From positions 1 through 45,903 of the forward strand of contig JANJTM010000056.1 of the NCBI GenBank assembly GCA_024711125.1: a stretch of DNA of 45,903 nt. Direction: 5' to 3'. The position numbers were made by a program, and so were the translations under genes. The stretch comes from Rhodothermales bacterium. GTDB taxonomy: Bacteria > Bacteroidota > Rhodothermia > Rhodothermales > UBA10348. Below, piece by piece: positions 1-9,099 of this stretch (position 1 is the stretch's first letter; each line of letters starts with the position of its first letter). The notes under the pieces were generated by a model, which saw nothing but the letters and a program-made list of their open reading frames with translations, was not told where the DNA came from and did no database searches.

Positions 1-1
1 C

Positions 2-1021
2 CCGTGGGGTATCCACGCGGGTGGTGCCCAGATCCCGTACGGGCCGGCTTCCGACGGAACCTCGTTCCTCGGTCGCGCGACCCGCGGCGCCGGGGTGGGC
101 TCCCAGATCGGCGCCCAGGACTTCGAGATCCGCTTCACGGAAGCCGCCACCAACGGCAATACGCCGAAGGGCTGGCGCGCCTTCCAGGACGGCGCGGTCA
201 TGAACGTTCCGTTCGAGGTCTGGAACATCGGTGTCGGTACGCCCAACAATACGGCCGACGATATCCGCCTCGTTCCGGCCATCCTGGACAACCAGGACCA
301 GATGGTCTTCGACATGGGCGGTGACCATGCGATCTCGGGTGGCGCCAACGACCCCGCGACCGACTGGATCTACTTCTACCATCCGGACGCCGACGGTGAC
401 GGCAACGACGACACGACGCCCGGCCAGGCCGGTTACGAGTCGTTCATGTTCGGCCCCGGCGACGTGCATACGGAGGTGTTCGCTCGCCTCGTGTTCGTCT
501 GCTTCAACTGCGGCACGGCGCCCCCGTACCCGCAGGGCAAGCACCCGGACGTCGGTTCGGTCTGGCGCATCACGACGCTGAAGCCGAACAACGACGGCGA
601 CGTGTTCACGTTGAACACGGGTGCGTACGACTCGGACGGCGACGGCACGCCGGAAGCCCTCGGCGCCGAGCCGAAGGACTACACGGGCGCCGACTCGGAA
701 GAGTTGCTTGCGGGCATCGGCGTTTCGCCGAACCCCTACAAGGGCGCCTCGGCCTACGAGAAGTCGCAGCTGATCGACGAAGTGCGGTTCACGGGCCTGC
801 CCGAGACCGCCACGATCCGCATCTTCACGCTGAACGGCACGCTGATTCGTACCCTCGAGAAGGCCGGCCCCGGCCGCACCCTCCCGTGGGACCTTACGAC
901 GAACAACCAGCTGCCGATCGCCAGCGGCATGTACCTCGTCCACGTGGAGCTTCCAGGGGGACTCGAGAAGGTGATCAAGTTCGCTGTCATCAAGAAGCGA
1001 GTCCACCTGAACGTGTTCTAG
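2..1021 (+). CDS. Secreted protein with T9SS-type C-terminal domain (5' end outside window)
   Basis: The reading frame is open from the first base of the window to a TAG at 1019-1021, so only the C-terminal 339 residues are seen. The visible part is rich in Asp/Gly, with several DxDGDG-like stretches that could bind calcium, and has one CFNC pair. The last 95 or so residues begin with VSPNPYKG and fold plausibly as an Ig-like FlgD/T9SS sorting module (IRIFTLNG, SGMYLVHVE), ending in a basic tail KKRVHLNVF. In Bacteroidota such tails direct export across the outer membrane by the type IX system. The next gene encodes a PorV/PorQ-like protein, which fits a secretion partner. The N-terminal function cannot be judged. 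The frame assignment is secure; the T9SS role is inferred from the tail and the neighbour. Confidence 0.8.
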   Translation, partial: PWGIHAGGAQIPYGPASDGTSFLGRATRGAGVGSQIGAQDFEIRFTEAATNGNTPKGWRAFQDGAVMNVPFEVWNIGVGTPNNTADDIRLVPAILDNQDQMVFDMGGDHAISGGANDPATDWIYFYHPDADGDGNDDTTPGQAGYESFMFGPGDVHTEVFARLVFVCFNCGTAPPYPQGKHPDVGSVWRITTLKPNNDGDVFTLNTGAYDSDGDGTPEALGAEPKDYTGADSEELLAGIGVSPNPYKGASAYEKSQLIDEVRFTGLPETATIRIFTLNGTLIRTLEKAGPGRTLPWDLTTNNQLPIASGMYLVHVELPGGLEKVIKFAVIKKRVHLNVF

Positions 1022-1076
1022 GCCACTTGGCCATCTTGAGCGAAACATCCACAAGAAGACCTTGAGGCTTTCGAAT

Positions 1077-2162
1077 ATGAAAATGCAGCATACCCCAGCG
1101 AGGCTGGCAGCCCTGCTTGTCGCCTTCTTCGCCCTGGTCGTGGCGGGCTTCGGGGAAGCTCGCGCGCAGGACGTCGGCTCGGGCGGCGGCACGATCGGTG
1201 AATCCGGCAGCCGTGCCGGCACCGCGGGTGCGGCCCAGCTTCTCGTGCCCGTGACGGCTCGTTACGCGGCTCTCGGCTCGGCCGGGACCAGCGGCGTGGC
1301 CGGCATGAACGGCATCGAGGCGCTCTTCGCCAATCCGTCGGGCCTCGCCCTCGGAAGCGGCACCAGCGCGCTCTTCAGCCGCATGAACTACGTCGCCGAC
1401 ATCGGCGTCAACTACTTCGGCGTCAGCCAGCAGATGGGTAACAACCACCTGGCGTTCCACGTCTCGTCGTGGGACTTCGGCGAGATCCCGGAGCAGACCG
1501 AGGCGGTTCCGGACGTGTCGGACGTCACGTTCAACGTGTCGTTCATCACGGCCGGCATCACCTACGCCCGTACCCTGACCGACCGTATCTCTGTCGGCAC
1601 GACGCTGAAGATGGTCTCCGAGACCATTGACGACGTCACCGGCGGCGCGGTCGCGTTCGACGCGGGCATGAACTACACGGTGGGCGAGTCGGGACTCCGG
1701 TTCGGAGTGGCCCTGAAGAACATCGGCGCGCCGATGTCCTATTCGGGCACCGGACTTGTTCGCCTCGTCAAGCTGACGGACCAGGAACCGAGCGCGACCT
1801 CGAACGCCCTGGTGTTCGAGTCGGCGAAGTCTGAACTCCCGACGCTGCTCAACTTCGGCGCTACCTACACGCGTCCGATCGGAGCAGGCAGCAACGTGAC
1901 GTTCCTCGGCAACTTCCGCTCGAATTCGTTCGATCCCGACCAGTACGGCGCGGGTGTCGAACTCTCGTACCAGGACCTCTTCTTCGTTCGCGGCGGCTTC
2001 CAGGCCCTCGAGAGCGGCGAGGAGACCTTCTATACGGGAGCGGCCTTCGGCGCGGGCGTCAACCTGAACCTCGGCGGCAGCGCGATCACGATCGACTACG
2101 CCCTGGTTCCGACCGACTACTTCTCGAATATCTCCTACATCACGGCTTCGATGAAGCTCTGA
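1077..2162 (+). CDS. PorV/PorQ family outer-membrane protein
   Basis: The product has 361 residues: a signal peptide (residues 1-31, hydrophobic LAALLVAFFALVVAGF, cleavage near ARAQ), then a sequence typical of the PorV/PorQ/UPF0164 group (ARYAALGSAGTSGVAGMNGIEA, then ANPSGLA), then alternating beta strands to the end, as expected of an FadL-like barrel. PorV is known as a T9SS component that brings substrates to the attachment complex. Several paralogues often exist in one genome and sit next to the substrate they serve. The ATG at 1077 was preferred to an in-frame TTG at 1062 because it starts directly at a basic n-region. The gap to the upstream substrate gene is only 55 bp without a clear promoter, so the two are probably co-transcribed. 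A strong terminator follows at 2188-2222. Confidence 0.85.
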   Translation: MKMQHTPARLAALLVAFFALVVAGFGEARAQDVGSGGGTIGESGSRAGTAGAAQLLVPVTARYAALGSAGTSGVAGMNGIEALFANPSGLALGSGTSALFSRMNYVADIGVNYFGVSQQMGNNHLAFHVSSWDFGEIPEQTEAVPDVSDVTFNVSFITAGITYARTLTDRISVGTTLKMVSETIDDVTGGAVAFDAGMNYTVGESGLRFGVALKNIGAPMSYSGTGLVRLVKLTDQEPSATSNALVFESAKSELPTLLNFGATYTRPIGAGSNVTFLGNFRSNSFDPDQYGAGVELSYQDLFFVRGGFQALESGEETFYTGAAFGAGVNLNLGGSAITIDYALVPTDYFSNISYITASMKL

Positions 2163-2187
2163 TCCGGTTGAACCCGAGAGGGTGAAG

Positions 2188-2222
2188 GAGGGGGCTCCGC
2201 AAGGGGCCCCCTCTTTCTTTTT
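2188..2222 (+). terminator. Rho-independent terminator after the PorV-like gene
   Basis: GAGGGGGCTCC (2188-2198) pairs with GGGGCCCCCTC (2203-2213) over 11 bp with one T-G wobble, closed by a GCAA (GNRA) tetraloop and followed by TTTCTTTTT (2214-2222). It lies 26 bp after the stop codon of the PorV-like gene and insulates the multihaem gene downstream. This is the clearest intrinsic terminator in the window. Confidence 0.92.
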
Positions 2223-2299
2223 GCCCCGTCCGCGACGCACCCTGTGCGAACCTGGAGCGCAGCCGGGGGTTGGTGAAAGCCGGAAATCGGCCCGAAACA

Positions 2300-4432
2300 A
2301 TGCGATCCGCCGCCCTGCTTACGTTGCTCGTGGTTACCGGTGCCTGCTCTCGGGCCCCCGATCCGGTTACGGCGCCGGATGTCCGGCAGAGTGCATTCGA
2401 TAACCTGGACCCGGAGGCCCGCTTCACCGGCGACGCGGTCTGCGCGCAGTGCCACGAGGCGGAGTGGCAGGCCTACCAGGGTCACGCGATGGAACGGTCC
2501 TGGTATGCCCTCCGGCCGGACGACCTGGTGGAGGATTTCGATGCCGAACCGGTGTTCGATGCCCGATCGGGATTCTGGTACCGGGCTTACCGTGAAAGCG
2601 ACACGTTCTGGCAGGAGGAGTACCGGCTCGATGCCACGGGTCGTCGTACGCACGAATTGCGGCTCCCGATGCAGTTCGTCATGGGAAGCGGCAACGCCGC
2701 TCGGACCTATTATGCCGACCACGAGGGGTGGCTTCGCCAGCTCCCGCTGACCTGGTTCACGCAGGTCGGCCGTTGGGCGATGAGCCCGGGGTATGAAAAG
2801 GCCAACAAGCGATTCGACCGCCTGATTTCCGAACGCTGCATGGCGTGTCACAACGGGTACCCGGAGGCCGTGCCGTTCACCGACGGCAAGTACGGCTCGG
2901 TTCCCGAGGGGATCGGCTGCGAACGGTGCCACGGCCCGGGCGGCCCGCACGTCGAGGCGAGGCGGCGCGAACCGGACCCGCCGGGTGATTCGGATCCGAC
3001 GATCGTCAACCCGGCTCGCCTCGATGCGGACCGGCAGCTGGATGTCTGCGGGCAGTGCCACCTGAATACGACCGTCACCGTTCTTCGCGAGGGACGTTCG
3101 GCGTTCGATTTCCGCCCGTCGCAATCGCTCGAGGACGTCGTTGCTCTCTTCGCGACGGCCGGGGACGAGGACGAGATCTCGGTGATCTCGCACGCCGACC
3201 GGCTCAAGCAGAGCGCCTGTTTCACCGAGACCTTCCGACGCGGCGGCACGATGACCTGCACCACGTGCCACGACCCCCATTCGACCTTCAGGGACCGCGG
3301 TCCCGGGTACTTCGACGCGACGTGCCGGTCGTGCCATCCGGCAGCCGAGATGGCCTCGACGGGCTCGACCCCCGAGCTGCGCAGGACGCACACCGAGGGA
3401 GAGGGATGCGCGTCGTGCCACATGCCCTACCAGGCGGCGGGCGAGGCTCCGCACGCGTCGTTCACCGACCACCGGATCCGCGTCGTGCGACCGGGAGGGG
3501 ATGCCGCTGCGCTGCCTGGTCCCGAAACGCTCGATCCAGTCTTCGAGCGGGATCGGACGGCACCGGATGCCGACCGATACGCCGGGATCGCATCCATCGT
3601 ACTTGCCAGGCAGCGCGGGGAACTGCAGCGCTACCGGGACGGGTTGGCCCGCCTCGAGCGGCACCTGGCCCGGATTCCGGAGGACGAAGAGGCGCATTTC
3701 CTGGCAGGTTTCGCGTTGGTGGCGCTCGGGGAGACCGAACGGGCGATCCCGTACCTCGAGGCCGCGGTACGCACGTCGGTAGTGCCCGAGCGGTTCAATG
3801 CGCTCGCGGAAGCCTACGCGTCGACAGGCCGTGATCCGGCGGCCACGGAACGGCTGTATCGAAGGGCCCTCGATGCGCAACCGGCGCTCGCGCCGATCCG
3901 CGTGAATCTCGGGCGTTTTCTCGAGGCCCAGGGCAGGGCCGACGAGGCGCGCGAAGAGTACCGGCAGGCCATCGCCGAGCAGCCCTGGCTGGCCGAGGCC
4001 CACTTCAACCTGGGCACGTCCCTCCTTGCCGCGGGACAGCGCGAAGACGCCCGGCGTACCCTCGACGAGGCGATCCGCCTGGATCCGGACTACGGCAAGG
4101 CGTTGGGCAATCGGGCCCTGCTGGCCCTCCAGGAGGGCGATCGGGCACTCGGACGATCTTATCTCGAACGGGCGGCGCGCGCCGCACCGGACGACCCGGT
4201 CATCACCGGCAATTACGGAGCGCTGTTGCTCGAGGACGGAAACGCGCGCGACGCGGTGCCCGTGCTGGAGCGCGCCGTGGGGGCGCGTCCCGACCACTTC
4301 GACGCGCTCGTGAACCTCGCGGTGGCGCTCGCGAATCTCGACCGCGGCGCGGAGGCGCGTCCCTTTGCCGAGCGTGCCGTCCGCCTGAGACCGGGCGATG
4401 CGCGGGCCCGCTCGTTGCTCCAATCGCTCTGA
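2300..4432 (+). CDS. Seven-haem cytochrome c lipoprotein with C-terminal TPR repeats
   Basis: The product has 710 residues. It starts with a lipoprotein signal (lipobox VTGAC, Cys16), so it is probably membrane-anchored on the periplasmic side or outer membrane. Seven CxxCH haem-c motifs start at residues 48 (CAQCH), 180 (CMACH), 207 (CERCH), 250 (CGQCH), 320 (CTTCH), 342 (CRSCH) and 370 (CASCH), which matches the multihaem doubled-CXXCH class. From about residue 430 to the end there are helical TPR repeats (EAHFNLGTSLLAAGQ, ALGNRALLALQEGD, VNLAVALANLD). An electron-transfer role on a TPR scaffold is the natural inference; the redox partner and substrate are unknown. The ATG at 2300 is chosen over a GTG at 2270 because it begins the lipoprotein signal directly. 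No cytochrome maturation genes lie nearby. Confidence 0.88.
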   Translation: MRSAALLTLLVVTGACSRAPDPVTAPDVRQSAFDNLDPEARFTGDAVCAQCHEAEWQAYQGHAMERSWYALRPDDLVEDFDAEPVFDARSGFWYRAYRESDTFWQEEYRLDATGRRTHELRLPMQFVMGSGNAARTYYADHEGWLRQLPLTWFTQVGRWAMSPGYEKANKRFDRLISERCMACHNGYPEAVPFTDGKYGSVPEGIGCERCHGPGGPHVEARRREPDPPGDSDPTIVNPARLDADRQLDVCGQCHLNTTVTVLREGRSAFDFRPSQSLEDVVALFATAGDEDEISVISHADRLKQSACFTETFRRGGTMTCTTCHDPHSTFRDRGPGYFDATCRSCHPAAEMASTGSTPELRRTHTEGEGCASCHMPYQAAGEAPHASFTDHRIRVVRPGGDAAALPGPETLDPVFERDRTAPDADRYAGIASIVLARQRGELQRYRDGLARLERHLARIPEDEEAHFLAGFALVALGETERAIPYLEAAVRTSVVPERFNALAEAYASTGRDPAATERLYRRALDAQPALAPIRVNLGRFLEAQGRADEAREEYRQAIAEQPWLAEAHFNLGTSLLAAGQREDARRTLDEAIRLDPDYGKALGNRALLALQEGDRALGRSYLERAARAAPDDPVITGNYGALLLEDGNARDAVPVLERAVGARPDHFDALVNLAVALANLDRGAEARPFAERAVRLRPGDARARSLLQSL

Positions 4433-4500
4433 ACGTTCGCCGACGCTCCAAAAGCCACCGAATTGAAACATCGAATTCACCGTGCGCGGGCGACGAACTG

Positions 4501-4524
4501 GGGCGGAAACCGGATATTCCGCCC
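4501..4524. repeat. Perfect inverted repeat in the leader of the first FG-GAP gene
   Basis: GGGCGGAA (4501-4508) and TTCCGCCC (4517-4524) are exact reverse complements around an 8-nt spacer. The element lies 68 bp after the multihaem stop and 41 bp before the FG-GAP start codon. No T-run follows, so it is not a classical terminator. It could be an operator, an RNA hairpin or chance. Confidence 0.5.
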
Positions 4525-4565
4525 GGCCGGCGCCGTCCGGTTGTCTGCATAGCCCGAAGGTCACC

Positions 4566-6443
4566 ATGCTCGCTCGCGTCTGCGCGATTCTCTCCGTCCT
4601 GGCGATCCCGGCCGCGGTCGCGACCCGGGCGCAGCCCTTCTCGTTCGATCTGCGCACGACCGACCTGGCTTCGTCGGTTTTCGGCCGGGTATTTCCCGCC
4701 GATCTCGATGGAGACGGCGATGCCGATCTCGTGATCGCCGGGGCGGCGTCCGTGACTGCCGACGCGCCGAGCCTTGTGCTGGCGCGCCTGGTGCCCCCCG
4801 TTTCCGAGTCGTACCAGGTTTCGTTCGTGACAGGCGCGCTCGACCGGCCCGTCTGGCATGCGTCGGGCGCCTGGCTCGACGCCAACCGCGACGGCCGCCC
4901 CGACCTGTTGCTCACGGGAACCCCGGACATGGATGTGGCCGCGCTCGGGATGCCCTCCGCGGCCGAGACGACGCTTTACCTGCTCGGAGAGGACGGCGTA
5001 CTGCGGCCGTCCCCGGCGGGGTTCACCCGGGTATTCGGCGGCTCGGTGGCGGTGGCCGACGTGGACCTCGACGGGGACACGGACGCCTGGGTGTCGGGCA
5101 TGGATGCAGCCGGTCGCCCGGTCGGTGACGTCTGGCGGAACCGGGGGGACGGGTCGTTCGAACCCACGGGGTCGACGCTGCCGGCATTCGTGCTCGGGGC
5201 GGCGGCGTTCGAGGACGTGGACGGCGACGGGTACCCCGATCTCGCCCTGTCCGGCGCCGCGGAGTCGGGAGCTTTCCGCTCGATCCTCGCGCGCAACGAG
5301 GCCGGTACGTTCTCGGTCGCGCAGGAACTGGAGCCGCTCGGGTTCTCGGCGCTCGCCTGGGGAGATTTCGACGGGGACGGAGCGCAGGACCTGGTACTGG
5401 CCGGAGGGCGCATCGGCCGAGCCTACCAGGTGCAGGGAATCACGAAGCTGTACCGCAACGAGGGCGGGACGCTCCGCCCGGTCGAACACGCCATTCCGGG
5501 CGTGCTGGCCGGGTCGGCGCGGTTTGCCGACCTCGACCAGGACGGCGACCTCGATCTCGCGATCATGGGTCTGCGCAGCTTCACCGCGGATCCCGTAGCC
5601 GTGGTCATGGAAAACCGTCTCGGTTCGTTCTCCACGCTGGCGACCCTGCCCGGCGCGTGGGGCGGCAGCCTGGAAGTGGTGGACCTGGAGGGCGACCGGG
5701 ACCTCGATCTCGTGATCTCCGGGCAGGACGCGTCCACGGTCGGTTTCGTGCAGGTCGTCGCGAACGTTTCGCGCATCGCGAACCACGAGCCCGCGGTGCC
5801 CGAAAACCTGGTCGCGACCGTGCAGGGCCGCGACGTGACCCTTTCGTGGTCTTCCTCATCGGACGCCGTCACGCCCGCTCCGCTGCTCCAGTACGAGGTC
5901 CGTGTCGGCACGGTGGCCGGCGGCGGCGACGTGGTTTCGGCCTTTTCCGATCCCGCCACCGGAACACGACGCTTCGCACGGCCCGGCAATGCGGGGGCCG
6001 CCACGACCTTCGCGCTGCGCAACCTCCCCGCGGGCACGTATCACTGGACGGTGCAGGCGCTCGACGCGGCCTTCGTGGGCAGCGCGTTCGCCCCGGAGGC
6101 GTCCTTCATCCTCGCGGGCGGAAAGGCGGGATCCACCGCCGCCGAGGCATCGGATCTGCCGGCGAGGTTCGACGTCGCGCCCGCCTGGCCCAATCCGTTC
6201 GCGGGCAAGACGTCGATCGCGGTCGACCTGCCCGCGGCCGGTCGCGTTTCGGCCGACGTGTTCGATGCTGCCGGGCGCCGGGTAGCCCGCCTGGCCGACG
6301 AAGTGCTTCCGCCCGGACGCCATCCGATCCAGTGGGACGGTCGTACCGAGGCCGGTTCGCCTGCGCCTGCAGGCGTATTCGCGGTGCGTGTGCGTGCCGG
6401 TGCTTCCGTCCTTACCCGCCTCGTAGTTCACCTCCACCCCTAG
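4566..6443 (+). CDS. FG-GAP/VCBS repeat protein with T9SS sorting tail
   Basis: The product has 625 residues: a signal peptide (1-23), then about seven FG-GAP/VCBS-type repeats carrying calcium-binding DxDxDGxxD cores (for example DLDGDGDADL, DVDGDGYPDL, DFDGDGAQDL, DLDQDGDLDL), reaching about residue 410. A fibronectin-like domain follows (VPENLVATVQGRDVTLSW to GTYHWTVQALD). The last 90 residues are a FlgD-like/Por-secretion tail (PAWPNPFAGKTSIAVDLP, then SPAPAGVFAVRVRAG). FG-GAP repeats form beta-propellers; the tail suggests export by T9SS and cell-surface attachment. The ATG at 4566 is chosen because the signal peptide starts there. Only 5 bp separate it from its paralogue, so the two are co-transcribed. 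The ligand is unknown. Confidence 0.85.
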   Translation: MLARVCAILSVLAIPAAVATRAQPFSFDLRTTDLASSVFGRVFPADLDGDGDADLVIAGAASVTADAPSLVLARLVPPVSESYQVSFVTGALDRPVWHASGAWLDANRDGRPDLLLTGTPDMDVAALGMPSAAETTLYLLGEDGVLRPSPAGFTRVFGGSVAVADVDLDGDTDAWVSGMDAAGRPVGDVWRNRGDGSFEPTGSTLPAFVLGAAAFEDVDGDGYPDLALSGAAESGAFRSILARNEAGTFSVAQELEPLGFSALAWGDFDGDGAQDLVLAGGRIGRAYQVQGITKLYRNEGGTLRPVEHAIPGVLAGSARFADLDQDGDLDLAIMGLRSFTADPVAVVMENRLGSFSTLATLPGAWGGSLEVVDLEGDRDLDLVISGQDASTVGFVQVVANVSRIANHEPAVPENLVATVQGRDVTLSWSSSSDAVTPAPLLQYEVRVGTVAGGGDVVSAFSDPATGTRRFARPGNAGAATTFALRNLPAGTYHWTVQALDAAFVGSAFAPEASFILAGGKAGSTAAEASDLPARFDVAPAWPNPFAGKTSIAVDLPAAGRVSADVFDAAGRRVARLADEVLPPGRHPIQWDGRTEAGSPAPAGVFAVRVRAGASVLTRLVVHLHP

Positions 6444-6448
6444 GCATC

Positions 6449-8092
6449 GTGCGCCAGGCCCTTCTTCTTCTATTCGTGGTGCCGTTCCTGCGTCCGTCCA
6501 CGGCGGTCGCGCAGCTGGATCCGCCCCCGCTCTTCACCGACCTGGTCGTCGTGGGCACGACGCCCATGGTGTTCGGCGATGCCGCCTGGGGCGATCTCGA
6601 CGGGGACGGCGATTTCGATCTCGTCCTGACCGGGGCTGCCGGCAGCGCGCGGACTCCGACCCTCCGCGTGCTGCTTCGCACGCGGGACACGCTGGTCGAG
6701 CAGCCCGACCCGTCGGGCGGGGAGCCGATCACCGTGCCTGCCGTCGAGTACGGCGCGGCGACCGTGGCGGCGCCGGCACCACCCGGCGCGTGGCGTTCTA
6801 GTCTCGCGCTGCTCGACTTTGACGGCGATTCCGACGTCGACTTTGCGTATACGGGTCTCGTCCCGGGTGGGGCATCCTCGCTCGTCCTGGTCCGTAACGG
6901 CGGAGCACAGGGATTCGCGCAGGCCCAGGTCCTGGAAGGGGTCCACGACGGCGACCTCGAGGCGCTCGATGCGGACGGCGACGGGGATACGGACCTGGTG
7001 ATGACGGGCCGTACCTCCGGCGGCGACGTCGTACTCCGCGTGGCCGAAAACCGGACCCGGACGGGCGAAGGATTCGTCCTGCGCGAGACCGGAATCGCCG
7101 GCGCCACGGACGGCGCGCTCGCGATCGCCGACGTCGACGGCGACGGGGATCCGGACGTGCTGCTCGTCGGCCATGCGGCGGACGGCTCGCCCCGCGCGGC
7201 CCTCGTGCGCAACGACGGGACCGGCTGGACCCCGATTCCCGGTCCTGTGCCCGCCCTGCATTTCCCGTTTGCCGCCTTTTCGGACGTGGACGCCGACGGC
7301 GATCCCGACCTCGTCGCGCAGGGCGCCCGCCTCGGCCCGCTGCTTCTGCAGGGCGCCCACACGATCCTCGAAAACGCGGGCGGATCGTTCGTCGACCGGT
7401 CGGCGTGGCTGCGCGGGCGGTTCCCCGAGGAAGACGTGCCGGGCCGCTACCGCGGCAGCGCCGCGCTGGGCGACTTCGACGGGGACGGGTTGCCCGATCT
7501 CGTGCTCGCGGGGTCCCTGTCGAAGGTCCGTACCGACCCGGTCCGGTTCTTCGCGTCGACGGGCGATCCGGGCTGGAACATGATGCTCTACGATCGCGCC
7601 GTCGGCGGGCAGTCCGGTCGCATCCTGCTCGGAGACCACGACGCGGACGGCGATCTCGACGTGCTGACGGTCGGGGAGAGCACGACGGGCGCCGCGTCCC
7701 TCCGCGTCCTGCGCAACACGGCACCCCGGCCCGATCTGCAGGTGCGACGGCAGAATCGGATTCCGACCGCGCCGAGAACCCTGTCGGAGCAGGTGACGGC
7801 GGGTACGGTGGAGCTTCGATGGGCGGCCGGTTCCGATCCGGACACGCCGGCTGCCGGTCTCACGTACCAGGTCGAACTCGGTTCGACCGACGCCGATCGC
7901 GGGCTCGTGGTCCCGGGGCTCAGCGACGCCACGGGTCGAAGGCTCATCGCTGCGCCGGGCAACGCGGGGTCGCGCCTGTCGTTGACGGTATCCGGGCTCG
8001 CGCCCGGCACGTACTGGTGGACGGTGCAGACGGTCGACGCCGCGTTCGCCGGTTCGCCGTTCGCCGTCGTGCGTACGTTCAGCGTACCGTGA
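6449..8092 (+). CDS. FG-GAP/VCBS repeat protein, tandem paralogue lacking a sorting tail
   Basis: The GTG at 6449 starts a 547-residue product with a signal peptide (RQALLLLFVVPFLRPSTAVAQ). FG-GAP repeats with Asp-rich cores follow (DLDGDGDFDL, DVDGDGDPDV, DVDADGDPDL, DFDGDGLPDL, DHDADGDLDV), then the same fibronectin-like domain as its neighbour (YQVELGSTDADRG, then GTYWWTVQTVDAAFAGS). It ends at FAVVRTFSVP, just where the upstream paralogue continues into its T9SS tail. The architecture therefore looks like a tandem duplication in which this copy lost, or never had, the sorting module. How it leaves the periplasm is unclear. Its last 14 bases overlap the 3' end of the convergent DUF4249 gene, leaving no room for a separate terminator. 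Confidence 0.83.
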   Translation: MRQALLLLFVVPFLRPSTAVAQLDPPPLFTDLVVVGTTPMVFGDAAWGDLDGDGDFDLVLTGAAGSARTPTLRVLLRTRDTLVEQPDPSGGEPITVPAVEYGAATVAAPAPPGAWRSSLALLDFDGDSDVDFAYTGLVPGGASSLVLVRNGGAQGFAQAQVLEGVHDGDLEALDADGDGDTDLVMTGRTSGGDVVLRVAENRTRTGEGFVLRETGIAGATDGALAIADVDGDGDPDVLLVGHAADGSPRAALVRNDGTGWTPIPGPVPALHFPFAAFSDVDADGDPDLVAQGARLGPLLLQGAHTILENAGGSFVDRSAWLRGRFPEEDVPGRYRGSAALGDFDGDGLPDLVLAGSLSKVRTDPVRFFASTGDPGWNMMLYDRAVGGQSGRILLGDHDADGDLDVLTVGESTTGAASLRVLRNTAPRPDLQVRRQNRIPTAPRTLSEQVTAGTVELRWAAGSDPDTPAAGLTYQVELGSTDADRGLVVPGLSDATGRRLIAAPGNAGSRLSLTVSGLAPGTYWWTVQTVDAAFAGSPFAVVRTFSVP

Positions 8093-9080
8093 CGAGTTCG
8101 GTACCCTCGGCCGTCAGGGTCTGCGCGTGCAGCGCCCTGAGTGCGCCGCCGAGCGGATTGTAGCCGAGAACCCTCGCGGTACTGTCGGGCAGGACCCACT
8201 CGGCCGAGAAGCGGCCGACCGAACCCACGAATCCGAACCCGCCCTCGACGTTGTTGAAGGTGCCCGGTTCGCTCAGTACTTCCCGGTCGAACTTGCCGCC
8301 GGGCGGCACGAAGGCATCGTCGAGCAGCGTGACCGTCATGCCGATGCCCGCCAGCGGATCGCCCCGCCACTGGGGGTACTCCTCGTCGAGGACCGAACGG
8401 TCGGCCACGAGGTCTACCACGAAGTCCCACGCGTTCGCGACGTCGAGCGACTTGGCGTTGCCTGGCACGTGCGGCATCGCGACGTCCACGAAGCGGTTGC
8501 CTCGGTAGGAGAAGAACCGGTACCAGTAGGTGACCTCGAAGGGATATTTCGGCAGGTCGGCCCATTGGAGGCGCTGCAGGGCGACGTACCCCTGCGGCGA
8601 GGTGGCTACCGTCGGACGCGCGACCGTGGCCCGGGGGCGCAGCGGAACGGTCGTTTCGGCCCAGGTCACGACCTCTCCGTCGGGCTCGAGGATCTCGAGC
8701 CGGTAGCGGTGCAGCGATTCGATGCGTTTCTGCGTGACGAACACGTGTCCGACCAGCCCGTCGGGAAAGGTCACCACCGAGTCCCGCCACGCGTATTCCT
8801 TGCCGTTCTGCAGGTCGATCGAGCGTACCTCGACGTTGAGTTCGCCGGGGTCGCCGAAGATCGTTTCGCGGATCGGGATCACCCGGACCATCTGGCGATC
8901 GCTGTTCATGTCCAGCGTACCGTAGACCGAGTAGCGACGGTCCGTCTCGATGATGGGGTATACCGCCTCCTCGCAGCCGGTGCCGACCACCGCCGCAATG
9001 ACGAGGAGCAACGGCGCGATGACCCGGCGAAGAGGGTTGCCGCGCGGGGTATTCGGCCGGAATGGGACAGGGTAGGGCAT
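8079..9080 (-). CDS. DUF4249 family lipoprotein
   Basis: The product has 333 residues with a lipoprotein signal (hydrophobic VIAPLLLVIAAVVGTGC, lipid Cys36) followed by an extended beta-rich body. The opening YSVYGTLDMNSDRQMVRVIPI is typical of DUF4249, a Bacteroidota family of outer-membrane lipoproteins usually encoded next to a TonB-dependent receptor. Here the receptor gene lies immediately upstream (19 bp gap, same strand). By analogy with SusC/SusD the lipoprotein may cap or assist the receptor, but the biochemical role of DUF4249 is not established to my knowledge. The start at 9080 leaves a rather long n-region of about 20 residues; no other in-frame ATG precedes the hydrophobic segment. 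Confidence 0.78.
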   Translation of the reverse strand: MPYPVPFRPNTPRGNPLRRVIAPLLLVIAAVVGTGCEEAVYPIIETDRRYSVYGTLDMNSDRQMVRVIPIRETIFGDPGELNVEVRSIDLQNGKEYAWRDSVVTFPDGLVGHVFVTQKRIESLHRYRLEILEPDGEVVTWAETTVPLRPRATVARPTVATSPQGYVALQRLQWADLPKYPFEVTYWYRFFSYRGNRFVDVAMPHVPGNAKSLDVANAWDFVVDLVADRSVLDEEYPQWRGDPLAGIGMTVTLLDDAFVPPGGKFDREVLSEPGTFNNVEGGFGFVGSVGRFSAEWVLPDSTARVLGYNPLGGALRALHAQTLTAEGTELVTVR

Positions 9081-9099
9081 CGGGATCGTCGGCCGGGCT

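Noticed and set aside
2135-4930. Long open frames antisense to real genes, such as minus 2135-4930, plus 11505-13517 and minus 34987-38037
   Set aside because: They mirror convincing genes on the other strand, are Arg/Gly/Pro-rich without domains, and are expected in high-GC DNA with strong third-position bias.
4700-7700. Repeated GACGGCGACGGGGA-like words as a DNA repeat array
   Set aside because: They code for the DxDGDG calcium loops of FG-GAP repeats in frame, with irregular spacing; there are no spacers or repeats of CRISPR type.
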